Assembly: GCA_019425015.1 (NCBI GenBank)
Contig: JAHYYJ010000004.1
Span: 57,616 to 121,615, forward strand
From: Collinsella sp.
Lineage (GTDB): Bacteria > Actinomycetota > Coriobacteriia > Coriobacteriales > Coriobacteriaceae
Direction of reading: 5' to 3'
DNA: 64,000 nucleotides
This document shows positions 26,661 to 35,271 of this stretch, piece by piece. Position 1 is the stretch's first letter; each line of letters opens with the position of its first letter. Made by a program: the position numbers and the translations under genes. The notes under the pieces were generated by a model. That model was not told the origin of the DNA and searched no databases. It saw nothing but the letters and a program-made list of their open reading frames with translations.

Positions 26661-28278
26661 GCTGCAGGTTTCCAACATCGCGCTCATTCGCGAGGCGACG
26701 TTGGTTCCGAGTGCGGGCCTAACGGTTTTGACCGGCGAGACCGGCGCCGGCAAGACCGCGCTGCTCTCGGCGCTCAAGCTCATTTTGGGCGAGCGTGCAG
26801 ATTCGTCGACGGTGCGCGAGGGAGAGGCGCTGGCGAGCGTCGAGGCGCGCTTGTTCGACGGCCCGCACGACACGGAGGGCTTTACCGTGCAGCGCAGCCT
26901 TTCTGCCGAGGGTCGCAGCCGCGTCAAGATTGACGGCCGCATCGCCAGCGTGCGCGAGCTCTCCGAGCGCGTCGGCGTGATGATGGATCTGTGCGGCCAG
27001 CATGAACATCAGCGTCTGCTCGATCCGGCGCATCATGTTGCCATGGTTGATGCCTGGGCTGGTCGCTCTGCGCTCGAGGCGCTCGACCGTTACCGTGCCT
27101 GCTTCAAGGCGTCGCGTGCGGCTGCCAAGGAGGTCCGTCGCGTGGAGGAAGCCTCACGCGCGCAGGGGAGTCGCGTCGAGGAGGCGCGCTTCGCCCTGGA
27201 GCGTATCGCCGAGGTCGACCCCAAGCCGGGTGAGTATGAGGAACTCGAGGAGCTGCTGCCGCGCTCCGAACATGCCGAGGTACTGGTTGCCACAGCTAAC
27301 GATGCCCATGCATCGCTTGCCGCCGAAGGTGGAGCGCTCGATGCCGTGAACAGCGCCGTGGCAGAGCTTTCCCGTATGGCTACCGTTGATCGCAAACTGG
27401 GCGACATTGCCGATGCGCTTTCGGATGCCTGCATCTCCCTTGAGGATAGCGCGAACGAGCTTCGTGCCTATCGCGATGGCGTCGCCTTCGACCCGCGCGA
27501 GCTCGCTCGCATGCGTGAGCGGTATTCCGACCTCAAGGGCCTGTTGCGTCAGTGGGGTCCCACCATGGACGATGTTTTTGCCATGCGCGATCGCTCGCAA
27601 GAGCTGCTGTCCCTGGTCGATGATGGCGATGAACAGATCAAAAAGGCGCGTGAGGCACTCGGGAGCGCCGAGCGCGAGCTGTTCGCTGCCGCCAAGGCAC
27701 TCAAGCGTGCGCGTAATACCGCTGCTCCGCGTTTTTGTCACGAGGTTGGCCGCCAAATGGCGCGCCTGGAGATGGGCGGCGCCGAGCTCGTTTGGGAGTC
27801 GCGTGATCTTCCGCGCGCCGAGTGGACGCCGGCGGGTCCTTCAAGCTACGAGCTTTTGTATCGCAGCGGTGTCGGCTTGACGCCGCGTCCCCTGCGCCGC
27901 ATTGCCTCGGGCGGCGAGCTCAGCCGCGTCATGCTGGCGAGCAAGGTGGTCTTGGGTAATGCTGACGGCGTCGACACACTGGTATTTGACGAGGTCGATG
28001 CCGGTGTCGGCGGCTCCACGGCTCGTGCTCTTGCTGGTGTGCTGGCTGATCTTGCCGCTACGCATCAAGTGATTGTCGTAACCCACTTGGCGCAAGTCGC
28101 CGTCATGGCCGACAAGCATTATGTTGTCAGCAAGGAGCCGGGCGATGTTCCCCAGACGCATTTGGACGAGGTAACCGGCGAAGCGCGTACTGCCGAGATC
28201 GCCCGCATGCTCAGCGGCGATCAGTCCGAGGCAAGCTTGGCCCACGCAAAGCAGATGCTCGAAGAAGTTCGAGGCTAG
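26650..28278 (+). CDS. recN: DNA repair protein RecN
   Basis: This SMC-like ATPase of 542 residues acts in double-strand break repair. Walker A TGETGAGKTALLSALK is near residue 36; a coiled-coil middle region (~150-340) follows; then the signature ASGGELSRVMLA, Walker B TLVFDEVDAGVGG and VTHLAQVA. ATG 26650 overlaps the end of nadK by 11 bases, with GGAGTG upstream. Confidence 0.95.
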   Translation: MIDELQVSNIALIREATLVPSAGLTVLTGETGAGKTALLSALKLILGERADSSTVREGEALASVEARLFDGPHDTEGFTVQRSLSAEGRSRVKIDGRIASVRELSERVGVMMDLCGQHEHQRLLDPAHHVAMVDAWAGRSALEALDRYRACFKASRAAAKEVRRVEEASRAQGSRVEEARFALERIAEVDPKPGEYEELEELLPRSEHAEVLVATANDAHASLAAEGGALDAVNSAVAELSRMATVDRKLGDIADALSDACISLEDSANELRAYRDGVAFDPRELARMRERYSDLKGLLRQWGPTMDDVFAMRDRSQELLSLVDDGDEQIKKAREALGSAERELFAAAKALKRARNTAAPRFCHEVGRQMARLEMGGAELVWESRDLPRAEWTPAGPSSYELLYRSGVGLTPRPLRRIASGGELSRVMLASKVVLGNADGVDTLVFDEVDAGVGGSTARALAGVLADLAATHQVIVVTHLAQVAVMADKHYVVSKEPGDVPQTHLDEVTGEARTAEIARMLSGDQSEASLAHAKQMLEEVRG

Positions 28279-28296
28279 GTCGTATCAGCGGTGTTG

Positions 28297-28329
28297 GTGG
28301 GACAAAATAGACTGAAATTTTTGTCCCAC
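28297..28329. terminator. Bidirectional terminator between recN and the RpiR gene
   Basis: GTGGGACAAAA and TTTTTGTCCCAC form a symmetric stem with A and T tracts on both sides, between two convergent genes. The T-tract-GTCCCAC half also occurs near 35148-35157 and 11423-11431. Confidence 0.75.
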
Positions 28330-28337
28330 TACGCGTT

Positions 28338-29195
28338 TTACTCAACGACCTTGTCCGGCTGGATGAGCTCCTCGTAGTAGCTGATATGTTCACGAGCGTC
28401 TTCAATCTCGGGCAGCAGGAAGTTGTAGATAACTTCGATGATCATCGTGGCGCTGATCTTGGAGAACGCAAAGTCACCCGTCGTCAGCAGCGCCTCGTGG
28501 TTGACGGTATTAAAAGTGTAGTCTGCCAGGCGCGCGAGTGGAGACTTGCTGTCGCTGCTGATGACGACTACGGTGGCACCGCAGTCGCGAGCCGCTTTTG
28601 CCATGCGATTCAGTCGGCGCGACTTGCCGGAGTTTGAGATGAGCACGATGACGTCACCCGGGCGCAACGTGAGCGCAAAGCCGATTGATGTCTCGCTAAT
28701 GGTGCTCGCCATGCAGCGCAGGCCCAGCTGCGAAAACTTAAACGTCGCATCGAGCGCGACCGCGTTCGTATTTCCCACAGCCGCAAACTCAATAACCCCT
28801 GCATGCTTAAGGGCATGCACAACAGCCGCCAACGTATCGTGGTCGATCCCGTCGATGGTCGCATTAAGCTCGCTCACCTTGGCAGCCAGGATGTTCTTAA
28901 GGCTCTGCTCCATATTGTCGAGCGAGACTTCGTCAGTCAGGCCCTCGTTGCGCTGGCTTTCCAAATCCCTCGCCAACGAAAACTGAAAGCTGCGGAAGCT
29001 GCCAAAGCCAAGCTTGCGGCAGAAGCGCGAAACGGTCGCCTCGGACGTGGCGGCGGCGCGCGAGAGCTGAGCCGCCGTGAGGCGTGGCGCCTCGGACTGG
29101 TGCTCCAATATATAGTCGACAATGCGCTGCTCGGATTCGCTGTATCCCTGATGGGTACTAATGAGGGAAAGTGCGCTCTTGCTACTATCGGTCAT
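28338..29195 (-). CDS. RpiR/MurR family transcriptional regulator
   Basis: This 285-residue regulator has an N-terminal RpiR helix-turn-helix (SESEQRIVDYILEHQ...LSRAAATSEATVSRFCRKLGFGSFRSFQFSLARDL) and a C-terminal SIS sugar-phosphate-binding domain (GNTNAVALDATFKF, VLISNSGKSRRLNRMAKAARDCGATVVVIS). It is transcribed divergently from fruA and probably senses a phosphosugar such as fructose 1-phosphate to control the PTS genes (inference from position). Start 29195 has CAGGAG; the frame is open 16 codons upstream without a ribosome site. Confidence 0.88.
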   Translation of the reverse strand: MTDSSKSALSLISTHQGYSESEQRIVDYILEHQSEAPRLTAAQLSRAAATSEATVSRFCRKLGFGSFRSFQFSLARDLESQRNEGLTDEVSLDNMEQSLKNILAAKVSELNATIDGIDHDTLAAVVHALKHAGVIEFAAVGNTNAVALDATFKFSQLGLRCMASTISETSIGFALTLRPGDVIVLISNSGKSRRLNRMAKAARDCGATVVVISSDSKSPLARLADYTFNTVNHEALLTTGDFAFSKISATMIIEVIYNFLLPEIEDAREHISYYEELIQPDKVVE

Positions 29196-29297
29196 GGATG
29201 GCTCCTGGTTGGCATGATAATCGGACTCGTTTTGTACTGTCATAGTATAGGGGGATTTTCAATTACAAGATACACCTTGCCGTTTCAAGTGTTGATG

Positions 29298-29340
29298 GTA
29301 AACTTTCACCTACCGTTTACGGTTATGAAAGAACCTTTCA
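29298..29340. promoter_or_regulatory. Candidate operator for the RpiR regulator
   Basis: The divergent region holds GTAAAC (29298-29303) facing GTTTAC (29315-29320), and the perfect dyad TGAAAG-AAC-CTTTCA (29326-29340). A third CTTTCA occurs at 29303-29308. Clustered dyads between a regulator and its likely target fit an operator; binding by the RpiR protein is inference. Confidence 0.5.
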
Positions 29341-29467
29341 CCGGAGAATTGCTCCTTGTCTCTTCTCACGCGGACGGTAGGTTGGTATCTTTCAGTTGTG
29401 GAAAAGCGCGCAAGGACGCGCGTGTAGGGGAGCGCCTGCGGGCGCAAAACTTAAAAAGGAGGGACAC

Positions 29468-31471
29468 ATGGCTAAGTTTGACATCATCGCCGCCACCGGT
29501 TGCCCGACCGGTATCGCGCACACCTTCATGGCGAAGGAGGCGCTGGAGAAGGCAGCTGCCGAGCGCGGTCTGACCATTAAGGTCGAGACCCATGGCCAGG
29601 TCGGTGTCGAGAACGAGCTCACCAAGAGTGAGATCGCCGGTGCCAAGGCCGTCGTCGTCGCAGCCGATAAGGATGTCCAGGCGGAGCGTTTCGCCGGCAA
29701 GCGCATGGTTTCCGTTGGTGTTTCCAAGGCCCTGTCCGTCGAGGCAGCCGGTAAGCTGATCGACCGCGCGCTCGCCGCCAAGGGTGACGACTCGGTTGCG
29801 GCTGCTGCCGATGTCGAGGATGAGGTCGAGGAGAAGGAATCTATCGGCCACATCATCTACAAGCACCTCATGAACGGCGTCAGCCACATGCTGGTCTTCG
29901 TCGTCGCCGGTGGTGTCCTGACCGCCGTTTCGTTCCTGTGGGGCATCACGTCCTTCGATTCGACGGCGTCTGACTACAACAGCTTTGCCGCTATGCTTAA
30001 GATCATCGGCGGTATCGCCATGAACCTCATGGTTCCCGTGCTTTCCGCCTATATCGCCGAGTCCATCGGCAAGCGCCCGGCGCTCGTCCCCGGCTTCGTT
30101 GCCGGTATGATCGCCATCCAGGGCCTGCCCGTTAACGCCGAGACCGGCATGATCGACGCCGGCGGCGCCGGCGTGGGCTTCGGCTTCCTGGGCGGCATCG
30201 TCGGCGGCTTCCTCGCTGGCTATGTCATCCTGCTGCTCGAGAAGGTCTTCTCCAAACTGCCCAAGAATCTGGACGGCCTCAAGGCTATCTTCCTGTACCC
30301 GCTGTTCTCGACCGCCATCGTCGGCCTGGTCATGCTCGGCATCTCCGGCCCCATGGCTGCCATCAACACCGCCATGATGGACTTCCTCAAGGGTCTGTCC
30401 GCCTCTGGCGCCATTGTCCTGGGCCTTGCCATCGGCTGCATGTGCGCCGTTGACATGGGCGGCCCGGTCAACAAGGCTGCTTACGTCACCGGTACCGCTA
30501 TGCTCACCGAGGCCTTGGCTGCTGGCGTTGGCACCGATACCTACAACTTCGGCACCAACTTCATGGCTGCCGTCTCCGCCGCCTGCATCGTTCCGCCGCT
30601 GATCACCACCTTCGCCGTCGTCGTTGGCAAGAAGTACTTCAGCCAGGAGGATCATGACGCCGGTATCGTCAACCTCATTCTTGGTTGCACCCACATCACC
30701 GAGGGCGCCATTCCGTTCATGACCAAGAACATCTGGCCCGTCATGCCCATCATGATGCTCGGTTCCTCCATCGCCTCGATCCTGACCATCATGTTCAACG
30801 TTCACGATCCGGCGCCTCACGGTGGCTTCCTGGTCCTGCCCGTTGTCGAGAACGGTCCGCTGTGGGTCCTCGCGATCCTCATCGGCGCTGTGATCGGTGG
30901 CATCCTGTTCGTGGCCTTCAAGAAGTACGACTTCGAGAAGAATCAGAAGGCCGCTCCTGTAGGCAAGCCGGTTGAGGCTTCCAAGGCTGCTGCCGTTGAG
31001 GCCCCTAAGGCCGATGCTGCCGACTTCGTGAAGGTCGAGAATGTCTTTGTCGCCGAGGACTTCGCTTCTCGCGACGAGGCTCTGAGCTTCGTTTCCAACC
31101 AGGCTGTCAAGGCCGGTATCGCCAGCGACGCCGACGCCGTGATGAACGCCTTCCTGGCCCGCGAGGCCGAGGGCACCACGGGCATGATGGAGGGCTTCGC
31201 CATCCCGCATGCCAAGTCCGACGCCATTACCGAGGCTGCCGTCATCGTCGTTAAGGACGAGTCCGGCGTGACCGGTTGGGATACCATGGACGGCGCTCCC
31301 GTCAACGTGGCCATCGCTCTGCTCATCCCTGGTGCACAGGCTGGCACCACGCACCTCAAGATCCTGTCCAAGGTCGCCGAGGCGCTCATGGACGAGGACT
31401 TCCGTGCCACCGTCAAGGGTTCCACCGACGCCGCCGAGATCGCCAAGACGATCAACGCCCGCCTGGTCTAA
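29468..31471 (+). CDS. fruA: PTS fructose transporter, fused EIIB-EIIC-EIIA
   Basis: This 667-residue transporter imports fructose with phosphorylation at C1. Domain order: EIIB-fru (1-~100, with phosphorylated Cys12 in AATGCPTGIAHT), EIIC (~130-480, about ten membrane segments) and EIIA-fru/mtl (~520-667) with the active His at about 581 in AIPHAKSDAI. The ATG 29468 follows AAAGGAGG; the upstream open frame lacks one. It works with the HPr, EI and 1-phosphofructokinase genes downstream and is probably controlled by the divergent RpiR protein. Confidence 0.93.
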   Translation: MAKFDIIAATGCPTGIAHTFMAKEALEKAAAERGLTIKVETHGQVGVENELTKSEIAGAKAVVVAADKDVQAERFAGKRMVSVGVSKALSVEAAGKLIDRALAAKGDDSVAAAADVEDEVEEKESIGHIIYKHLMNGVSHMLVFVVAGGVLTAVSFLWGITSFDSTASDYNSFAAMLKIIGGIAMNLMVPVLSAYIAESIGKRPALVPGFVAGMIAIQGLPVNAETGMIDAGGAGVGFGFLGGIVGGFLAGYVILLLEKVFSKLPKNLDGLKAIFLYPLFSTAIVGLVMLGISGPMAAINTAMMDFLKGLSASGAIVLGLAIGCMCAVDMGGPVNKAAYVTGTAMLTEALAAGVGTDTYNFGTNFMAAVSAACIVPPLITTFAVVVGKKYFSQEDHDAGIVNLILGCTHITEGAIPFMTKNIWPVMPIMMLGSSIASILTIMFNVHDPAPHGGFLVLPVVENGPLWVLAILIGAVIGGILFVAFKKYDFEKNQKAAPVGKPVEASKAAAVEAPKADAADFVKVENVFVAEDFASRDEALSFVSNQAVKAGIASDADAVMNAFLAREAEGTTGMMEGFAIPHAKSDAITEAAVIVVKDESGVTGWDTMDGAPVNVAIALLIPGAQAGTTHLKILSKVAEALMDEDFRATVKGSTDAAEIAKTINARLV

Positions 31472-31506
31472 TTCCGCAGTACGCGAATAACATCGCCCCC
31501 TGTAAC

Positions 31507-31542
31507 AAAGGCGAGGACTCCCTACGGGTCCTCGCCTTTTTT
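31507..31542 (+). terminator. Intrinsic terminator after fruA
   Basis: AAAGGCGAGGACTC and GGGTCCTCGCC form a strong stem followed by six T. Confidence 0.9.
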
Positions 31543-31710
31543 CATACCACCCGGCACTCAGGGACGTTCCTTTCCTGCCGGCACCCCGGGACACTCCTTA
31601 GTCCCCAACAGGGCATAAATAGCCCTCATCGACTGAATCACCCACGCGAACAATAATTCAGCCAGAATTCCTTTTGCACGATATTTCTTGGACGGAAGCA
31701 TGTTCCCGCA

Positions 31711-31839
31711 GCTCGCCTGCCGGGCGGGGCGGTTAAGTTTGTCGCGAGTTCCGCACGCAAAGGAAGGCACTTAATGTGCTTTCCGTCTTGCGCAGGACTG
31801 TAGAGCAGCAAACTTAACCGCCCCGCCCGGCAGGCGAGC
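31711..31839. repeat. 129-bp near-palindromic element upstream of ptsH
   Basis: A perfect 31-bp inverted repeat (31711-31741 against 31809-31839; outer end GCTCGCCTGCCGGGCGGGG) flanks a 67-base core that itself contains an imperfect inverted repeat centred on TTAA at 31771-31774. No coding frame fits. It could be a small inverted-repeat mobile element or a cruciform regulatory structure. The remaining bases of the 507-base fruA-ptsH gap hold a short GGGAC...GTCCC hairpin near 31590-31605 and the ptsH promoter region. Confidence 0.9.
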
Positions 31840-31904
31840 GGACAGCGAACGACATCTGTCCAACAATTCGTGCGAAACTCAATGAAAAACCGTTTGATGT
31901 GAGT

Positions 31905-31910
31905 TAATAT
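31905..31910 (+). promoter_or_regulatory. Candidate -10 box of ptsH
   Basis: TAATAT lies about 70 bases upstream of ptsH in an AT-rich stretch after the 129-bp palindrome. A -35 element is not obvious. Confidence 0.4.
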
Positions 31911-31978
31911 AAACAACGTCGTGAATCTGACTCCTGCCACATGCATGACAGGGGTTAAACACAAAAAAGGAGTCAACT

Positions 31979-32242
31979 ATGGTTTCTGAGAAGGCTACCC
32001 TCGTTAATCCTCAGGGTCTGCACATGCGTCCGGCTGGTCTGTTCGCCTCCACCATGGGCAAGTACGCCTGTGACGTGACGGTCGTCACCCCCGAGAAGGA
32101 GGTCAACGGCAAGTCCCCGATGGCCCTCATGGCTGCTGGTATCCCCTGCGGCACCGAGGTCGAGGTCAAGTGCGACGGCGCCGACGAGGCCGAGGCTCTG
32201 GCTGCTGCCATCGAGCTCATCAAGAGCGGTCTTGGCGAGTAG
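31979..32242 (+). CDS. ptsH: Phosphocarrier protein HPr
   Basis: This 87-residue HPr passes phosphate from EI to the sugar-specific EIIA domains. His15 lies in NPQGLHMRPAG and Ser46 in NGKSPMALMAAGI, so both the EI site and the regulatory HPr-kinase site of Gram-positives are present. AAAGGAG precedes the ATG. Confidence 0.95.
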   Translation: MVSEKATLVNPQGLHMRPAGLFASTMGKYACDVTVVTPEKEVNGKSPMALMAAGIPCGTEVEVKCDGADEAEALAAAIELIKSGLGE

Positions 32243-32287
32243 AACTCAAACGGGTCGCATGTTGAACAACTAAGTTCATATTTGGGG

Positions 32288-32323
32288 GCGCAGTGACCTG
32301 TCTTAAGGTAGCTGCGCTCTTTT
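32288..32323 (+). terminator. Hairpin with T-rich tail between ptsH and ptsI
   Basis: GCGCAGTGACC and GGTAGCTGCGC form an imperfect stem followed by TCTTTTG. It may lower ptsI transcription relative to ptsH. Confidence 0.55.
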
Positions 32324-32369
32324 GTCATGGATATGGCAAAACGCTTTATCACATGACACGGAGAGAGGA

Positions 32370-34079
32370 ATGGGAATGTATCAGGGAGTCAACGCTTCCG
32401 AGGGCATCGGTATCGGCACCGTCATGGTCGCCGTCGATCCCGACTTGACGTTTGAGCCGCACGAGGTTGCTGATTCGGCAGCAGAGAAGGAGCGCTATCA
32501 GACCGCTCTTTCGGTCTTCTGCGAGAAGACTCAGGCTCAGGCCGACCACATGAAGGAGACGGTGGGCGAGGCCGAGGCCGAGATCATGAGCGGACACATT
32601 GTCCTGGCTCAGGATCCGGGCATGACCGACGCCATCAACGCCGCCATTGACGGCGGCACCTGCGCCGAGCAGGCGCTCATGGACACCTCGACCATGTTCG
32701 AGAACATGTTCCTGTCCATGGACGATGAGATGTTCCGTCTGCGCGCGGCCGACATCGCCGACATCCGCACCGGTATTCTGGCCGAGCTGCTGGGCAAGGA
32801 GGTCGTCGACCTTTCCGTCCTGCCCGAGAACACCGTCGTTGTCGTGCACGACCTCACGCCGTCCATGACCGCCACGATCGATAAGGCCCACGTTGCCGGT
32901 ATCGTCACCGAGACTGGTGGCCGCACGTCGCACTCCGCAATCATTGCGCGCGCCCTCGAGATCCCGGCTGTCCTTTCGGTTTCCAACAGCTGCACCGCAC
33001 TGCGCAACGGCATGACCGTTGTCGTTGACGGTGGCAAGGGTATCGTCGAGGCCGATCCCGATGAGGAGACGCTCGCCGCCTACACTGCCAAGGCCGAGGC
33101 TTTCGCTGCCGAGAAGGCGGCTCTCGAGGCCTTCCGCGGCAAGCCGTCCGTGACTGCCGACGGTATCAAGAAGATCATTGCCTGCAACATCGGCAACCCC
33201 GATGACGTGCCCAACGCGCTCGATCACGATGCCGAGGCTATTGGCCTGTTCCGTTCCGAGTTCCTGTTCATGGACTCTGCTGAGCTTCCTTCCGAGGAGG
33301 AGCAGTTCAACGCCTACCGTAAGGTCGCCAGCGCGCTCAAGGGCGCTCCGGTCATCATCCGCACGCTCGATGTGGGTGGCGACAAGGAGATTCCGTACCT
33401 TCACATGGTCAAGGAAGAGAACCCCTTCATGGGCTTCCGTGCCGTGCGTTACTGCCTGGCCAATCCCGATCAGTACAAGGTCCAGCTCCGCGCCCTGTTG
33501 CGCGCCAGCGCCTTTGGTGACGTCAAGATCATGATCCCGCTCGTCACCTGCGTCGAGGAGGTCGTGGCCGTCAAGGAGCTCGTCGAGCAGTGCAAGACCG
33601 AGCTGACCGAAGAGGGTCGCAAGTTCAACGAGAACATCGAGGTCGGCATCATGGTCGAGACGCCTGCCGCCTCGCTGCTCGCTGACCGCCTGGCCGAGGT
33701 CGCCGACTTCTTCTCCATCGGCACCAACGACCTGATCGGCTACACCATGTGCGCCGACCGTGGCAACGACACCATCTCCAACCTGTACCAGGTTTACTAT
33801 CCCGCCGTGCTCCGCTCGCTCAAGAACATCATCGAGAGCGGCGTGAAGGCCGGCATCATGGTCGGTATGTGCGGCGAGGCCGCTGCCGATCCGTTGCTCG
33901 AGCCGCTGCTGATCAGCTGGGGCCTGGAGGAGTTCTCGATGAGCGCTCCGTCCATCCTGCGCGCCCGCAAGACCATCAGCCAGTGGACCAAGGCCGAGTG
34001 CGACGAGCTTGCCGAGAAGGCGCTCGCCTGCAACACCGCTGCCGAGGTCAAGGCACTGCTCGAGTCCGCAGCTCGCTAA
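32370..34079 (+). CDS. ptsI: PTS enzyme I (phosphoenolpyruvate-protein phosphotransferase)
   Basis: This 569-residue EI transfers phosphate from PEP to HPr. The N-terminal domain contains the active His at about residue 188 in TGGRTSHSAIIARA. The PEP-binding TIM barrel shows GLFRSEFLFMD, IRTLDVGGDKEIPYL, NPFMGFRA, SIGTNDLIGYT and MVGMCGEAAADP. Start 32370 or 32376 are both possible after GGAGAGAGG. Confidence 0.95.
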   Translation: MGMYQGVNASEGIGIGTVMVAVDPDLTFEPHEVADSAAEKERYQTALSVFCEKTQAQADHMKETVGEAEAEIMSGHIVLAQDPGMTDAINAAIDGGTCAEQALMDTSTMFENMFLSMDDEMFRLRAADIADIRTGILAELLGKEVVDLSVLPENTVVVVHDLTPSMTATIDKAHVAGIVTETGGRTSHSAIIARALEIPAVLSVSNSCTALRNGMTVVVDGGKGIVEADPDEETLAAYTAKAEAFAAEKAALEAFRGKPSVTADGIKKIIACNIGNPDDVPNALDHDAEAIGLFRSEFLFMDSAELPSEEEQFNAYRKVASALKGAPVIIRTLDVGGDKEIPYLHMVKEENPFMGFRAVRYCLANPDQYKVQLRALLRASAFGDVKIMIPLVTCVEEVVAVKELVEQCKTELTEEGRKFNENIEVGIMVETPAASLLADRLAEVADFFSIGTNDLIGYTMCADRGNDTISNLYQVYYPAVLRSLKNIIESGVKAGIMVGMCGEAAADPLLEPLLISWGLEEFSMSAPSILRARKTISQWTKAECDELAEKALACNTAAEVKALLESAAR

Positions 34080-34153
34080 TTTGGTATCAGAGGTAACCGC
34101 GTGGTTGGAATGGGCCGGCCACGCGGCCCTCACATATACAGGGGGTACTGTAA

Positions 34154-35086
34154 ATGTTCTACACGCTAACCGCTAACCCGGCTGTCGACATGACGGTTTC
34201 GAGCTCTCCGCTCGAGCCCGACGAGAACGTCCGCACCGGCTCGGCCAGCTACACGGCTAACGGCAAGGGCCTCGACGTGTCCTTCGCCTTTAAGAAGATG
34301 GGCGTCGACACCGTCGCGCTCGGTTTCTTCGCCGGCTTCACGGGCAAGTTCATCGTCGAGGAGGTCATGAACCTGGGTTGCCTTTGCCGCCCGGTCTGGA
34401 CCGACGGTATCACGCGCATCAACACCTACGTCAACGATGGCCAGCACGAGTACGGCATCCTCAACCCCGGTGCTCCGATCACGCCGCAGCACCAGGAGGA
34501 GCTCTACAACATCCTGGACACCGCGGGCGACCTTGAGTGCCTGATCGTCTCCGGTTCCGTGCCTCCCAAAGCTACGCCTGACTTCCTGGCTCAGGTCATG
34601 GAGCACGCTCAGGCCCGCGGCGCCGACGTCGTCCTGGACCTGTCCTCCGACAAGCTCAAGGAGCTCGCTCACAAGAAGCCGCTGCTCATTAAGCCGAACC
34701 ATCACGAGATGAAGGCTATCTTCGGCGTGCCGGTCGACACCGACGACGAGGTCCGCGTTGCCATGAAGCTGGCTCACGAGGCCGGCGTCCAGAACGTGCT
34801 GCTCACCCGTGGTAGCCGCGGTGACGCTTACTTCTCCAACGGCGAGGACATCTGGTATGCCAAGCGTGAGTTCAACATCAAGCTTGTCTCTTCCGTCTGC
34901 GCCGGCGACTGCACCCTCGCTGCGTTCCTGCACAAGTGGTACAGGGATCGCGACAACGTCGAGGAGGCCATGAAGCTCGCTATGGCCACCGGCGCCAACG
35001 TTGCTGAGTCCGTCGGCATCGGCGACTTTGGTCACGTCGACGAGTACAGCAAGCGCGTTGCTGTCCGCAAGCTCGATCGCAAGTAA
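34154..35086 (+). CDS. 1-phosphofructokinase-like kinase (PfkB family), copy 1
   Basis: This 310-residue PfkB/ribokinase-fold enzyme probably converts fructose 1-phosphate to the 1,6-bisphosphate. The N-terminal FYTLTANPAVDMTV and NGKGLDVSFAFKKMG match FruK; the anion hole and catalytic Asp lie in CAGDCTLAAFL. It differs clearly from the second copy 185 bases downstream. It could also act on tagatose 6-phosphate or another ketose phosphate. Confidence 0.83.
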   Translation: MFYTLTANPAVDMTVSSSPLEPDENVRTGSASYTANGKGLDVSFAFKKMGVDTVALGFFAGFTGKFIVEEVMNLGCLCRPVWTDGITRINTYVNDGQHEYGILNPGAPITPQHQEELYNILDTAGDLECLIVSGSVPPKATPDFLAQVMEHAQARGADVVLDLSSDKLKELAHKKPLLIKPNHHEMKAIFGVPVDTDDEVRVAMKLAHEAGVQNVLLTRGSRGDAYFSNGEDIWYAKREFNIKLVSSVCAGDCTLAAFLHKWYRDRDNVEEAMKLAMATGANVAESVGIGDFGHVDEYSKRVAVRKLDRK

Positions 35087-35112
35087 GCGAAACGCGACAA
35101 ACTCGTGCGCAT

Positions 35113-35149
35113 ACGGCGTCCCGGTTTCGACCGGGGCGCCGTTTTTTTT
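35113..35149 (+). terminator. Intrinsic terminator between the two kinase genes
   Basis: ACGGCGTCCCGG pairs with CCGGGGCGCCGT around TTTCGA, followed by eight T. Confidence 0.85.
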
Positions 35150-35271
35150 GTCCCACTCGAACCTCGGAGCCGCGCTTCACGCGTTCCACACCGTTCACCG
35201 AGTTGTTGTAGCCTTTTGCCGAAGCGTGGAATATACTTTCATTAACACGTTGCTTCGTGAAAGGAACATTC

